Translations under genes and position numbers: made by a program
Notes under the pieces: model-generated
The model's database searches: none
Told to the model about the DNA's origin: nothing
The model's input: only the letters and a program-made list of their open reading frames with translations
NCBI GenBank assembly: GCA_041493035.1
Contig: JBGPYB010000003.1
Coordinates: 4,863 to 68,862, forward strand
DNA from: JBGPYB01 sp041493035
GTDB lineage: Bacteria > Acidobacteriota > Vicinamibacteria > Fen-336
DNA length: 64,000 bases
Direction: 5' to 3'
Shown: positions 43,023-51,313 of the stretch, piece by piece
Position numbering within the stretch: position 1 is the stretch's first letter
Layout of the letters: every line of letters starts with the position of its first letter

Positions 43023-44588
43023 TCAGGGGTGGAGCGGCAGGCTGACGCGCCAGTCCTCCCGCTTCCAGCCTTTTCCCGAAGATTGCAGGCGCGCGATTCC
43101 CGGCCAGCCCGCGACCCAGACATCGCCGGTTCGGTCATCGAGCAGCATGTCGCGCATGTACTGGAGGTCGTGCAGGTCTATTGTCTCCACTCCGCTCATT
43201 GTCTTGAGCAGCAGCCCGACCCTGTAGTGCAAGAACCACACGCGCTCACGGGCGTTGTCGACCGCCACTGCGATGCCCTGCCCGTCCACTCCTTCCTCGC
43301 GGACGAAGCGTCCGGTCGCCTCGTCGAGGCGATAGAAGCCGTCCTTGAAGTCGGCCACCCAGAGCCGGCCTTCCGAATCCTCGATCAGGTTACCCGGGTC
43401 GCGACCCGGATAATCGGCGGACGCCACCTTGTACCGGCGCTGCGGACCGACCGGCGCTTTGAGCGACTCCCTCCACAACAAGTCCCCGGACCGACGGAAG
43501 AAGGGGACGCGATCCCACGCCGTGCCCGTGACGAGGGCCGTCGGGAGAAAGCGGTCGGCCGCCGGGTCGTACTCCCAAGCGCTCGGCCCCCGCCAAACGA
43601 GCAGGCGGCCTCCGCTCCCCACGAGGGGGGTGTAGGCGTCGTCCGCGCCACCGGGATCCTGAAGGTAGGCCTTCCAAGCCTTACCGTCCCAGCGCACCAC
43701 GCTGCCGTAGCAACCGGCCCATGCCGATTCCTGCCACACCACTACCCGTGCGCAGATCCTCTGGTCTCGGCTTGCGATCGGACGGCGTCGGTCACGTCCC
43801 CAGACGACGACGCCAGCCTGGGTTCCAGCGACAATCGTGTCGCCCAATCGCGCCAGCGAATAGACCTGCTCGTGCTCGGCAGTCAGGGGCGCCGGAGCGC
43901 CCGCCTTAGGTGTGGTCATGGGCGCCTTGGCGCAGTCGCCCTTGTAGGCCTCCATATAGCCCTGGGCCGCAGCCAACGCGTTCGGGCGCAGGTTTCGCTT
44001 CTTTGGCGGAAAGCTGTCGAGTACCCCGTGGGTGACGATGTAGGCCGAACAAAACGAGTCGCCCATCGCGCGTTGCGCCTCCACCAGACTCCGCACGTAG
44101 TGGACGACGAAGTCGCCGGGAAGCGCCTGGGCAGCCTCGTCGAGAAGCAGGAAGGGTGACGCGCCCCAGAGATCAAGGCCGCCGGCCTTGAGCGGAGCGG
44201 GCTTCGAGTACGTTTCGAGCGCTCGCAGGTACCCGAGCACGAAGCGATCGGCGGCCGTGAGCTGAGCCAGCTTGAGATCGGCCGGGTCCACGCCCCGTGC
44301 TTGCGCGATCCCACGGACGAAAGCCAGTGCGTTCCCAGGCGTCTTCCACCCCAGAGCGTTCACGACCGCGGCCTTTTGGTCGGTGGGATGGTCGCCGACG
44401 AGAAACGCGAGCACATCTCCCTCGAGATGCCCCGCCTCGCGAGCCCTCCGCACCGCGGCCAGCTCTCCATAGGCCGTCGCCAGGTCGGTCGACGTCAGCG
44501 GCGAGTCAGCGCCGAGCTCCGACGACAACGCCACTGCGACAGCGCACGCGAATACGCGGAACCCGGGCTTCTGACCGGCATGGCTCAT
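43023..44588 (-). CDS. Exported protein with beta-propeller-like repeats, function unknown
   Basis: A 521-residue protein with an N-terminal signal (FRVFACAVAVALSSELGA). Residues about 25-230 are helical, with a CSAYIVTHGVLDSFPPKKRN segment of no known family. From about 235 on there are repeats of four strands with motifs such as GDTIVAGTQAGVVVWGR, GRLWVADFKDGFYRL and GDVWVAGWPGIARL. They resemble two-component-regulator propeller (ligand-sensing) blades. It starts 5 nt after upp and is convergent with the SpeE-like gene. A periplasmic role is likely; the substrate is unknown. Confidence 0.7.
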   Translation of the reverse strand: MSHAGQKPGFRVFACAVAVALSSELGADSPLTSTDLATAYGELAAVRRAREAGHLEGDVLAFLVGDHPTDQKAAVVNALGWKTPGNALAFVRGIAQARGVDPADLKLAQLTAADRFVLGYLRALETYSKPAPLKAGGLDLWGASPFLLLDEAAQALPGDFVVHYVRSLVEAQRAMGDSFCSAYIVTHGVLDSFPPKKRNLRPNALAAAQGYMEAYKGDCAKAPMTTPKAGAPAPLTAEHEQVYSLARLGDTIVAGTQAGVVVWGRDRRRPIASRDQRICARVVVWQESAWAGCYGSVVRWDGKAWKAYLQDPGGADDAYTPLVGSGGRLLVWRGPSAWEYDPAADRFLPTALVTGTAWDRVPFFRRSGDLLWRESLKAPVGPQRRYKVASADYPGRDPGNLIEDSEGRLWVADFKDGFYRLDEATGRFVREEGVDGQGIAVAVDNARERVWFLHYRVGLLLKTMSGVETIDLHDLQYMRDMLLDDRTGDVWVAGWPGIARLQSSGKGWKREDWRVSLPLHP

Positions 44589-44593
44589 CTCAA

Positions 44594-45211
44594 TCAGGTC
44601 CCGTAGAGACGATCGCCGAAATCACCGAGGCCGGGGAGGATGTACTTGCGGCCGTTCAGCTCGCGGTCGAGGGCGGCGGCGTGGATCGCAACCTCCGGCG
44701 CCATCCTCTCGACGTGCGCGACGCCCTCCGGCGCCGCGATTATCGACAGCAGGCTCACGCGACGCACGCTTTGCCCGCGCAGCCGCTCGGCCGCCATCGC
44801 CGCCGACCCGCCCGTGGCCAGCATCGGATCCAGGATGAAGACGTCGGCGCCGCCCACATCGGGGACCTTCTCGTAGTACCGCCGCGCCACGGCCGTCTCC
44901 TCGTCGCGCTCGAGGCCCAGGTAACCAACCGACGTCTCGGGGACAATTTCGAGGAACGCCGGCAACATCCCGAGCCCGGCGCGCAGGATGGGCACCGCCA
45001 CGACCCGCGACGCAAGCCGCTTCACCGCGGCCGTCTCGAGAGGCGTCTCCACGGTGGCTTCGCGCAGCGCGAGTCCCCGAGTGGCGTCGGCAGCCAACAG
45101 GAGACCGACGCGATGCGCCAATCGCCGGAACTCTTCGGGCGCTGTCGCATTGTCGCGCAGCCGGGCGAGAACCTCTTCGGCGATCGGATGAGCGAGCAGA
45201 TGGAGCGCCAT
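44594..45211 (-). CDS. upp: Uracil phosphoribosyltransferase
   Basis: A 205-residue pyrimidine salvage enzyme making UMP from uracil and PRPP. The PRPP loop is VFILDPMLATGGSA, with VPILRAGLGM near residue 70 and PGLGDFGDRLYGT at the C-terminus, the usual UPRTase ending. The ATG at 45209-45211 gives the family length; the open frame upstream is a shadow of the DUF507 gene. It is divergent from the DUF507 pair with only 45 bp between. Confidence 0.94.
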   Translation of the reverse strand: MALHLLAHPIAEEVLARLRDNATAPEEFRRLAHRVGLLLAADATRGLALREATVETPLETAAVKRLASRVVAVPILRAGLGMLPAFLEIVPETSVGYLGLERDEETAVARRYYEKVPDVGGADVFILDPMLATGGSAAMAAERLRGQSVRRVSLLSIIAAPEGVAHVERMAPEVAIHAAALDRELNGRKYILPGLGDFGDRLYGT

Positions 45212-45241
45212 CGGCGGTCGGAGGATACCACGCGCCGATGC

Positions 45242-45247
45242 TATACT
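45242..45247 (+). promoter_or_regulatory. Probable -10 element for the DUF507 pair; mRNA may be leaderless
   Basis: TATACT ends 9 nt before the ATG at 45257, so the first transcribed base would be at or within a few bases of the start codon. No ribosome site precedes the ATG, and no good -35 hexamer is present. Confidence 0.5.
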
Positions 45248-45256
45248 CGCCTCCGA

Positions 45257-45535
45257 ATGCGCTTGACCCCCGAAGAGATCCAATACATCTCCCGCAAGAT
45301 CGTCAAGACCCTCGTCACCGAGGGGAAACTCGAGGTCGATTCCCAGCTTCGGGTCGAAGAGGCGATCGGCAAAGTGATCGCCGAGGAGCTCCAGATCGAA
45401 GACCGCTTGAACGACGAGGTGCGCGAGGTGCTCATGGAGCACACCTCGCAGATGGAGCGGTCGGACATCACCTACACCGAGATGTTCAAGAAGGTGAAGC
45501 GAGAGCTGGCGAAGAAGAAGGGGATCATCCTGTGA
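45257..45535 (+). CDS. DUF507 family protein (first of a tandem pair)
   Basis: A 92-residue charged, helical cytoplasmic protein, starting MRLTPEEIQYISRKIVKTL and ending KRELAKKKGIIL. This is the DUF507 pattern; the family is known from Aquificae, deltaproteobacteria and Acidobacteria and has no assigned function. Its stop overlaps the start of a second DUF507 gene (GTGA). The pair may form a heterodimer. Confidence 0.87.
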   Translation: MRLTPEEIQYISRKIVKTLVTEGKLEVDSQLRVEEAIGKVIAEELQIEDRLNDEVREVLMEHTSQMERSDITYTEMFKKVKRELAKKKGIIL

Positions 45536-45816
45536 AGCTCTCCCGCGAGAAGGTCCTCCGCCTCTCCCACCTCATCCTCGACTACATCAACGAGGATGAC
45601 GGCATCGAATACTTCGTCGAGACGCAGGAGTTGCGTCAGGAGATCCTGCGCCTGATCGAGGGCGAGATGAGGGCCGACGAGGCCATCGACGCCCTCGTCC
45701 GCCGCAAGATCGAGACCCAGAAGCGCACCATCGTCGAAGGCTCCGAAGAGTGGGACGTCCTCTACCGCAAGTACTACGAAGAAGAGACCGCCAAGCATCG
45801 GAAGGTGATGCTCTAG
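45532..45816 (+). CDS. DUF507 family protein (second of a tandem pair)
   Basis: A 94-residue paralog of the preceding protein: KLSREKVLRLSHLILDYI corresponds to RLTPEEIQYISRKIVKTL, and both end in a charged helix. It contains an acidic YINEDDGIEYFVE segment absent from the first copy. The start is GTG at 45532-45534 overlapping the upstream stop. No catalytic motif is evident. Confidence 0.87.
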   Translation: MKLSREKVLRLSHLILDYINEDDGIEYFVETQELRQEILRLIEGEMRADEAIDALVRRKIETQKRTIVEGSEEWDVLYRKYYEEETAKHRKVML

Positions 45817-45833
45817 CGGGCCGCGAGGTCTCG

Positions 45834-46301
45834 TCAGCTCCGCTCGATCCGGAGGTTGTAGCAACCGGCCCTGGTGTTCCGTACGTGGATGTAGTCCACG
45901 TCCGCCCGCCCGAGGAGCTGAGCCAGGACGGGCTCGATCCGCCCGTCCGCCACGTACTCCTGGGCCCGCAACAACCGGCCTCGTCCGTAGGCGTTGAGCG
46001 TGAGCGCGCTGCCGCGAACATCGTCGGGGAAGCCGCCGCTCTCCGCGTAGCGCTGGCACGGAGCTTCGTGGATGAACACGGGGCCGGGCAACGGAAACGG
46101 GTCCGTCCCTTCGAAGGGATCGTAGGTAAAGAGGAGGCGGCGCTCTTCACCCACGACGAAGTTGCGGAGGCACTGCCGGCACGGTCCGCGTCCCGTGGCC
46201 ACCTCGGCGTGGGCCGGGTGGCCGTACTGGGGCGACCGTCCCGTGGAGCGGACCGCTTCGGCAATCGCGTCGGGTATCGCGACGATCTGGTAGGGGGTCA
46301 T
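45834..46301 (-). CDS. DUF1203 family protein
   Basis: A 155-residue protein. It has CRQCLRNFVVGEERRLLFTYDPF in the middle (CXXC pair), GPVFIHEAPCQRY and a C-terminal YIHVRNTRAGCYNLRIER, all matching DUF1203. The function of the family is unknown. The start ATG at 46299-46301 has GGAGG 5 nt upstream; longer in-frame starts up to 46523 would add a disordered, non-conserved stretch. It is convergent with the DUF507 pair. Confidence 0.85.
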   Translation of the reverse strand: MTPYQIVAIPDAIAEAVRSTGRSPQYGHPAHAEVATGRGPCRQCLRNFVVGEERRLLFTYDPFEGTDPFPLPGPVFIHEAPCQRYAESGGFPDDVRGSALTLNAYGRGRLLRAQEYVADGRIEPVLAQLLGRADVDYIHVRNTRAGCYNLRIERS

Positions 46302-46449
46302 CGAGTCCTCCGTTCGCCCCCATCGTGGCGGATCTCCGGAAGGCTCGCTATCCGGTTCGCGACGCCGAATCAGCGCCCCGGGGTCGTAGCTCTCGATGTC
46401 GGCGGGGATCGATCCGATGGGACGAGCAGCGCCGCCACGAGCCATCGCG

Positions 46450-48246
46450 TCACCTCCCCGAGGCCTCGACGACGAGGGGAGCCTCGAGGATGACGCTCTC
46501 GGGGGCCTGACATTCCGCACCATGGCAGCGCTGGAAGCGGACGGTGAGGCGCACGGCGGTCGGTCCCGGCGCGGCGTCGGAGCGCAGGCGGAGCGGCACG
46601 ACGATCGCGGCGTCTCCCGCGCAGGTACGTTCCTGGGGGTACGTCACAGCACCGACGGCGAAGCGGTCGCCGGGAACGCTGACGGTAAGCGGAATGAGAT
46701 CACCGGCCAGAGGGCGATGGCCGTTGATGGTCCAGGGCGGGGCGATGGCGAGATGCACCTGAGCGGTGACAGTCGCCCCGGAACGAACGTGGCCCTGCTC
46801 AAGAGATGCTTCGATGGTCACGGGCCCGCGAGTCTCACGGGCCGCATGCGCCGGCTCGCTCGCGGCATTGGCCGGGACCGCGGTGAGAGGAACGGCCGCC
46901 GACGCCATCGTCTCCATCCCGCGGGGCGCACGCTGCAAGTCGCCGCGGAAGGTTTCGGCGCTGCCACGAGCGAGGTTCGCATAGCGTTTCTCTCCCGTGA
47001 CTCTGGTGAGGCGCAAGAGCACCGTGGCCATCACGCCGTTCGCGGAGGGCCGATCGCCGTCGTAGCCGCTCTTCAGGCGCGCGGGGAGCGGAGCGTGGGC
47101 CGCATCCGTATCGAAGAACCCGCCCGCCGATGCGTCGAGGAAGCGGCCGATGGCTGCGTCGACGGCGCGGCGGGCCTCGTCTCGCCAACGAGCGTCGCGG
47201 GTGGCGTCGTGCAGGTCCAGCAACCCCTCGGCCAGGAAGGCGTAGTCCTCGAGAAACGCGCTGCTGCAGCCACCGGCGGATCCCGCGCAGCGGGCGAGAG
47301 CGGCCCAGGGACCGAGGGCCGCAATGATCGCGGAGGCCGCCCGCGCCGCTACGTCGCGGTCGCCGGCGCGCCCTAGCGCCGAGGACGAAGCCACGAGGGC
47401 ACCGATCGCGAGCCCGTTCTCGAAGGCGAACACACGCGGGCTCTCGCCGTCCCGGATGAAGGCGCCGGCGGAATCGCGAGCGCTTTCTGCAAGTCGTGAC
47501 GCAGCGGCGGATGCGGCTTCTCGAAGCGGCGCTGACCCCGTGGCAGCGAAGCCCTCGGCCAGAGAGCGGAGGCGCAGCGCCTGGCCGGCGACGTCCGTCG
47601 GCGCAGGCGACGCTGCAAGCAATGCGACACCTCGCGCCAAAGCATTCCTGTTCTGGGCAGTCGGGGATCGCGAGAACTCGGCCAGGAGAAGGCGGAGGGC
47701 CCCCGGGGACGGTGCGCCGCTGGTTTCGTCCACACCCTTGAGAGCCCGTTCGACGACCGCGCGGCCCAGGGGTCCCTGCGGCGCTTCTGGCGTCTGAGCC
47801 GCGAGCAGACGCGCTGCGGCAACGCCGGCCCGCGTCTCGACCTCGGCCCGACGTTGCCTGTAGGCGTCAATGATCATCGCGAGGTGGGCCGCGAGGCCGG
47901 CGGACGTCGCGGTGGCGAGCGCTCCGGCGGACACAGGATGAAGCGCCGGCGTGAGCAGCATCCAGAGAGGCGTCATCGGTTGGGGAGGAGCGGCGTCGGA
48001 GGACAGGGTCAGAGCGAGACGTGCGACGTCGGCCAGGTCGGGGCGCTCGTCGCGATCGACCCGCACGGCCACGAAACCGTCGGCCAACACCGCCGCGACG
48101 GCATCGTCGCCCAGAAGTACTGGGTTCTCGCCGCGTGCGACGACCACGAAGATCAATCGCTCGTCGTGGCGCGCGCGGTCGAGGGTTGCCGCGGACCACG
48201 GTTGCCAGTCGATCCCCGCCACGACGAGGAGTGCCAGCAGGCCCAT
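46450..48246 (-). CDS. DUF255/YyaL-like thioredoxin-domain protein fused to a DsbD-alpha-like domain
   Basis: A 598-residue protein, probably exported by the N-terminal helix MGLLALLVVAGI. Residues about 12-130 resemble the DUF255 thioredoxin-like domain (IDWQPWSAATLDRARHDERLIFV), but no CXXC redox pair is present at the usual place. Residues about 130-450 are alpha-helical, like the six-hairpin part of YyaL proteins. Residues about 480-595 match the N-terminal sensor domain of DsbD, including PPWTINGHRP, YPQERTCAGDA and a CHGAECQAPES pair. The combination in one chain is uncommon. It lies 3 nt downstream of the metzincin gene. Confidence 0.7.
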   Translation of the reverse strand: MGLLALLVVAGIDWQPWSAATLDRARHDERLIFVVVARGENPVLLGDDAVAAVLADGFVAVRVDRDERPDLADVARLALTLSSDAAPPQPMTPLWMLLTPALHPVSAGALATATSAGLAAHLAMIIDAYRQRRAEVETRAGVAAARLLAAQTPEAPQGPLGRAVVERALKGVDETSGAPSPGALRLLLAEFSRSPTAQNRNALARGVALLAASPAPTDVAGQALRLRSLAEGFAATGSAPLREAASAAASRLAESARDSAGAFIRDGESPRVFAFENGLAIGALVASSSALGRAGDRDVAARAASAIIAALGPWAALARCAGSAGGCSSAFLEDYAFLAEGLLDLHDATRDARWRDEARRAVDAAIGRFLDASAGGFFDTDAAHAPLPARLKSGYDGDRPSANGVMATVLLRLTRVTGEKRYANLARGSAETFRGDLQRAPRGMETMASAAVPLTAVPANAASEPAHAARETRGPVTIEASLEQGHVRSGATVTAQVHLAIAPPWTINGHRPLAGDLIPLTVSVPGDRFAVGAVTYPQERTCAGDAAIVVPLRLRSDAAPGPTAVRLTVRFQRCHGAECQAPESVILEAPLVVEASGR

Positions 48247-48249
48247 GGC

Positions 48250-49173
48250 TCAGGGCACCCAGGGGCAGCCGACCGCGACCCTACGACGCGCCGCAGAGGC
48301 ACTGACACCGCGATCGTTGTCGGGAGGCCGGTTTCCCGGAGGCCGGAGCCGCATCATGTGAATGGCAAAGGCCTCGGCGCGGCTGAAGTCGGAGAACTGG
48401 GCGATCGTGGCCGGCGACATCAAGCCTCGCTGAGACGGATGCCCCAGACCGAGGATGTGGCCCATCTCGTGGGCTGCAAGGGACAGGGCGCTGGCCTCCG
48501 GCCGCCCACGGTAGGTCGTGGAGCCCGAGGTGATGCGGTTCCCCGGGAAGGTGACGCGGGTGATGGCACCGTAGGAGGGGTTCGCGGCCAGAAAGGCGTC
48601 CGCCGGATCGATGCGCACATCGACCTTGATCCCGCCTGTGGGCGCGGCGTCGGCAACGACGAAGGGGACGGCACCATCGGTCGCGGCCGTGGCGACGGCG
48701 GCCGCTTGTTCCTGAGCCGCACGCGCCGCCGAGTCGGCGCGAACGTCCGCCGACAGGACCACGGTAACGCCCGCGACAGGTCGCGTGACCGACCCGTCGG
48801 AGACGAGCTGGTTGTAGACCAACTCGTTCACGAACGTCTCTCCGGCGTCGGCACGGATGGGCCAGAGCTGAAAGACGGGGTCGCCGCGCCAGAGGGTCTC
48901 GCGCGGGAAGAAGCCACGGCCATCGATTGCGATGGGCGATCCGGTCGTTACCGAAAGAGTGGCACGGCCACCGGCGTCCGTCGTGACACTCTGGCCGCCC
49001 ACGGACACCGACGCTCCGGCGGCGGCGGCGGCGGTGTCCCCCGACACCACCGTGACGACCGTCGGCACAGACGATGCCGACGGAGAGGCCGGCCCGGCTC
49101 CCCCGCAGGCGCCCGCAAGAATTGCAAGCACGGGGACGGTCCACCCCGGAGCGCACCGCCAAGTCGTCGCCAT
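48250..49173 (-). CDS. Metzincin-like zinc metalloprotease lipoprotein
   Basis: A 307-residue lipoprotein. The signal ends in a lipobox (LAGAC, Cys23). An Ala/Gly-rich carboxypeptidase-regulatory-like or Ig-like part (TVVTVVSGDTAAAAAGASVSVGG) follows. The catalytic motif HEMGHILGLGH fits HEXXHXXGXXH of metzincins such as matrixins, and GLMSP just after it is the expected Met-turn. Substrates are unknown. It precedes the DUF255 fusion gene by 3 nt. Confidence 0.82.
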   Translation of the reverse strand: MATTWRCAPGWTVPVLAILAGACGGAGPASPSASSVPTVVTVVSGDTAAAAAGASVSVGGQSVTTDAGGRATLSVTTGSPIAIDGRGFFPRETLWRGDPVFQLWPIRADAGETFVNELVYNQLVSDGSVTRPVAGVTVVLSADVRADSAARAAQEQAAAVATAATDGAVPFVVADAAPTGGIKVDVRIDPADAFLAANPSYGAITRVTFPGNRITSGSTTYRGRPEASALSLAAHEMGHILGLGHPSQRGLMSPATIAQFSDFSRAEAFAIHMMRLRPPGNRPPDNDRGVSASAARRRVAVGCPWVP

Positions 49174-49189
49174 CGTCCCACTGATGATT

Positions 49190-50602
49190 CTATTCCGACG
49201 ACGGAGCAGGGCGTTTCGTCAGGCTGCCCAGGGCGTCGTAGGCGGCGTACTTGTAGGCCTCGGCCAGGGTGGGATAGTTGAAGACCGACTGGATGAAGTA
49301 GTCGAGGGTTCCGCCAAAGTGCAGACAGGCCTGGCCCACGTGGACCAGCTCCGACGCCATCTCACCGAGAATGTGGACGCCCAGGACCCTGAGGTCCGAC
49401 GGAGCGAAGATGAGCTTCACGATCCCCGAGAGGTCCCCGATGATCTGGCCTCGGCCATTGCCGATGTAGAGCGCGCGACCGACGCCGTAGGCGATCCCCT
49501 TCTCGCGGCATGACTCTTCGCTCTCCCCGACCGAGGCGATCTCGGGGATGGTGTAGACGGCGGTGGGAAGGATGGGCGAGACCCGCGATTTGTACTTCAG
49601 GTCGAAGGCGTGGCACATCGCCACCCGCGCCTGCTCCATCGAGGTCGACGCCAGCGCCGGGAAACCCACGACGTCTCCCGCGGCGTAAATGTGGGGAACC
49701 GCGCTCTGGTAGTGGGCGTTCACCGCGAGGTGTCCCCGCGGCCCGGCGGCGAGGCCGGCCTTCTCCAGGGCGAGCCCGCCCGTGGCCCCCATACGCCCCG
49801 TCGCGAAGAGGACGCTCTCTGTCTCCAGGGAACCTCCGCTCTTCAGCGCCAGGGTGAGTTCTGCGGCGCCACGATCGATCTGCGTGACGGCGTCGCTCAA
49901 CAGGACGTTCAAGCCCAGAAGCTCCATCTGGAGTCGGAGACGCTCGGCGATCTCCTGGTCGAGAAACGGAAGAAGACGATCCTGTCCGCCCACCAGAGAG
50001 ACCTCGAGGCCGAGGGCGCGGAAGATGGTGGCGTACTCACACCCGATGACGCCGCCACCCACGACCACCATGGACCGCGGCAGGCGGTCCATGAGCAGGA
50101 TCGAATCGCTGTCGAAGAGGCGCGGATCACGCGGCGTGTTGTCGGGCCAGTTGGGATAAGAGCCGGTGGCGACCAGGATTACCGGGGCCGAGAGCCAGCG
50201 GTCCCGCTCCCCGGGCGCCGCCACCCGCAACGTGTGCGGGTCCTCGAACGAAGCCTGGCCGCGGACGACCATGATCCGGTGGCGCTCCAGGTTCGCTCCG
50301 ATCATCTCTCGCAGGTTCTTGACGACCTCGTCCTTGCGGAACATGAAGTCGGGAACGGTGATGTCAGTCTTGATGCTGTAGTCGATACCGTAGAGACCGC
50401 GTTGCTGAAGGCCGGAGAAATAGAGGGCCGTTTCGCGCAAGGTCTTGCTCGGAACGGTGCCGGTGTTGACTCCGGCGCCGCCGAGGTGCGGAGCCTTCTC
50501 GACGAGGGCGACGCGCTTGCCGAAGTAGGCCGCCTGGGCCGCGCCCTTCTCGCCGGCGGGGCCGGAGCCGACCACGACGAGATCGTAGGCCTCGGTGGGC
50601 AT
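49190..50602 (-). CDS. sthA: Soluble pyridine nucleotide transhydrogenase (SthA-like)
   Basis: A 470-residue flavoprotein of the disulfide-reductase fold that exchanges hydride between NADH and NADPH. The FAD motif GSGPAGEKGA is at the N-terminus. Where lipoamide dehydrogenases have the CXXXXC redox pair this protein reads GVNTGTVPSKTLRE (about 44-57), the hallmark of soluble transhydrogenase. GGGVIGCEYA is the second nucleotide site. Length and the final TLAEAYKYAA match the family. It lies 6 nt downstream of sfsA's stop on the same strand upstream order. Confidence 0.93.
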   Translation of the reverse strand: MPTEAYDLVVVGSGPAGEKGAAQAAYFGKRVALVEKAPHLGGAGVNTGTVPSKTLRETALYFSGLQQRGLYGIDYSIKTDITVPDFMFRKDEVVKNLREMIGANLERHRIMVVRGQASFEDPHTLRVAAPGERDRWLSAPVILVATGSYPNWPDNTPRDPRLFDSDSILLMDRLPRSMVVVGGGVIGCEYATIFRALGLEVSLVGGQDRLLPFLDQEIAERLRLQMELLGLNVLLSDAVTQIDRGAAELTLALKSGGSLETESVLFATGRMGATGGLALEKAGLAAGPRGHLAVNAHYQSAVPHIYAAGDVVGFPALASTSMEQARVAMCHAFDLKYKSRVSPILPTAVYTIPEIASVGESEESCREKGIAYGVGRALYIGNGRGQIIGDLSGIVKLIFAPSDLRVLGVHILGEMASELVHVGQACLHFGGTLDYFIQSVFNYPTLAEAYKYAAYDALGSLTKRPAPSSE

Positions 50603-50608
50603 GTGGGA

Positions 50609-51313
50609 TTACAACACGACGGGAATGCTCCGGTCGAGGCGAATCCCTTCGGGCTTGACGCTGCAGGCGAAGGCCAGCACCTTCACACCCGCGCGCACGG
50701 CGGCGCCGAGGGCCATCGCAAAGGCGGGATCGTTCTCGGCGTGGGGCGAAAGGCTCCGGGCATCGTCCCGTTGCACGACGAAGACGACGAAAGCTCGTCG
50801 GGATTTTCTGGAATGTGCCGTCAGTTCCTCGAGATGCCGCCTGCCCCTGGCTGTGGGCGCATCGGGAAAGAGGGCTCTCCCGCGCTCCACGAGGGTCGCT
50901 GACTTGACCTCCACGAGAGCCGTCTGTCCGCGCCAGGAGATCGCAAAATCGATGCGACTGCGGCCGTGCCGGACCTCTCGGCCGACGATCCTGGCCCGCG
51001 CCAGGCCCCGGACTCCGCCACGGGTGAGCGCCGCCTCGAAGATGCGGTTCGCCAAGGCTGGGACGACCGAGACCCAGCGCCGGCGGTGGCGGACCAGAAC
51101 GATGGTATGGGACGTGCTACGTCCGGGGGTGGAGGCTGGCTCCAGGAGGACAAGGCCTCCTGGTACGAGGAGTTCCCGAAGCCTCCCGGGGTCGCGGCAG
51201 GCGGCGCGGATTATTCGGTTTTCGCTGCGAGCGATGACCACAAAGCGGCTCGGGCGAGAGACGAATGTGGCGGGTTGCAGGGAGTAGAATGGGGCGTCGG
51301 GGGACTTCGACAT
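50609..51313 (-). CDS. sfsA: SfsA family protein
   Basis: A 234-residue protein. FVSRPSRFVVIARSENRIIRAACRDPGRL resembles the N-terminal OB-like DNA-binding part of SfsA. RIDFAISWRGQTALVEVKSATLVERGRALFPDAPTARG contains the conserved nuclease-like VEVKS motif. The function is poorly known. The ATG at 51311-51313 overlaps, base for base in opposite direction, the ATG of the BON gene, so each gene's promoter must lie within the other's coding region. A second ATG eight codons upstream (51335-51337) is open. Confidence 0.88.
   Translation of the reverse strand: MSKSPDAPFYSLQPATFVSRPSRFVVIARSENRIIRAACRDPGRLRELLVPGGLVLLEPASTPGRSTSHTIVLVRHRRRWVSVVPALANRIFEAALTRGGVRGLARARIVGREVRHGRSRIDFAISWRGQTALVEVKSATLVERGRALFPDAPTARGRRHLEELTAHSRKSRRAFVVFVVQRDDARSLSPHAENDPAFAMALGAAVRAGVKVLAFACSVKPEGIRLDRSIPVVL

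Noticed and set aside
49018..49036. GCGGCGGCG-type trinucleotide tract
   Set aside because: It encodes a short Ala run in the metzincin lipoprotein; there is no sign of slippage or phase variation.
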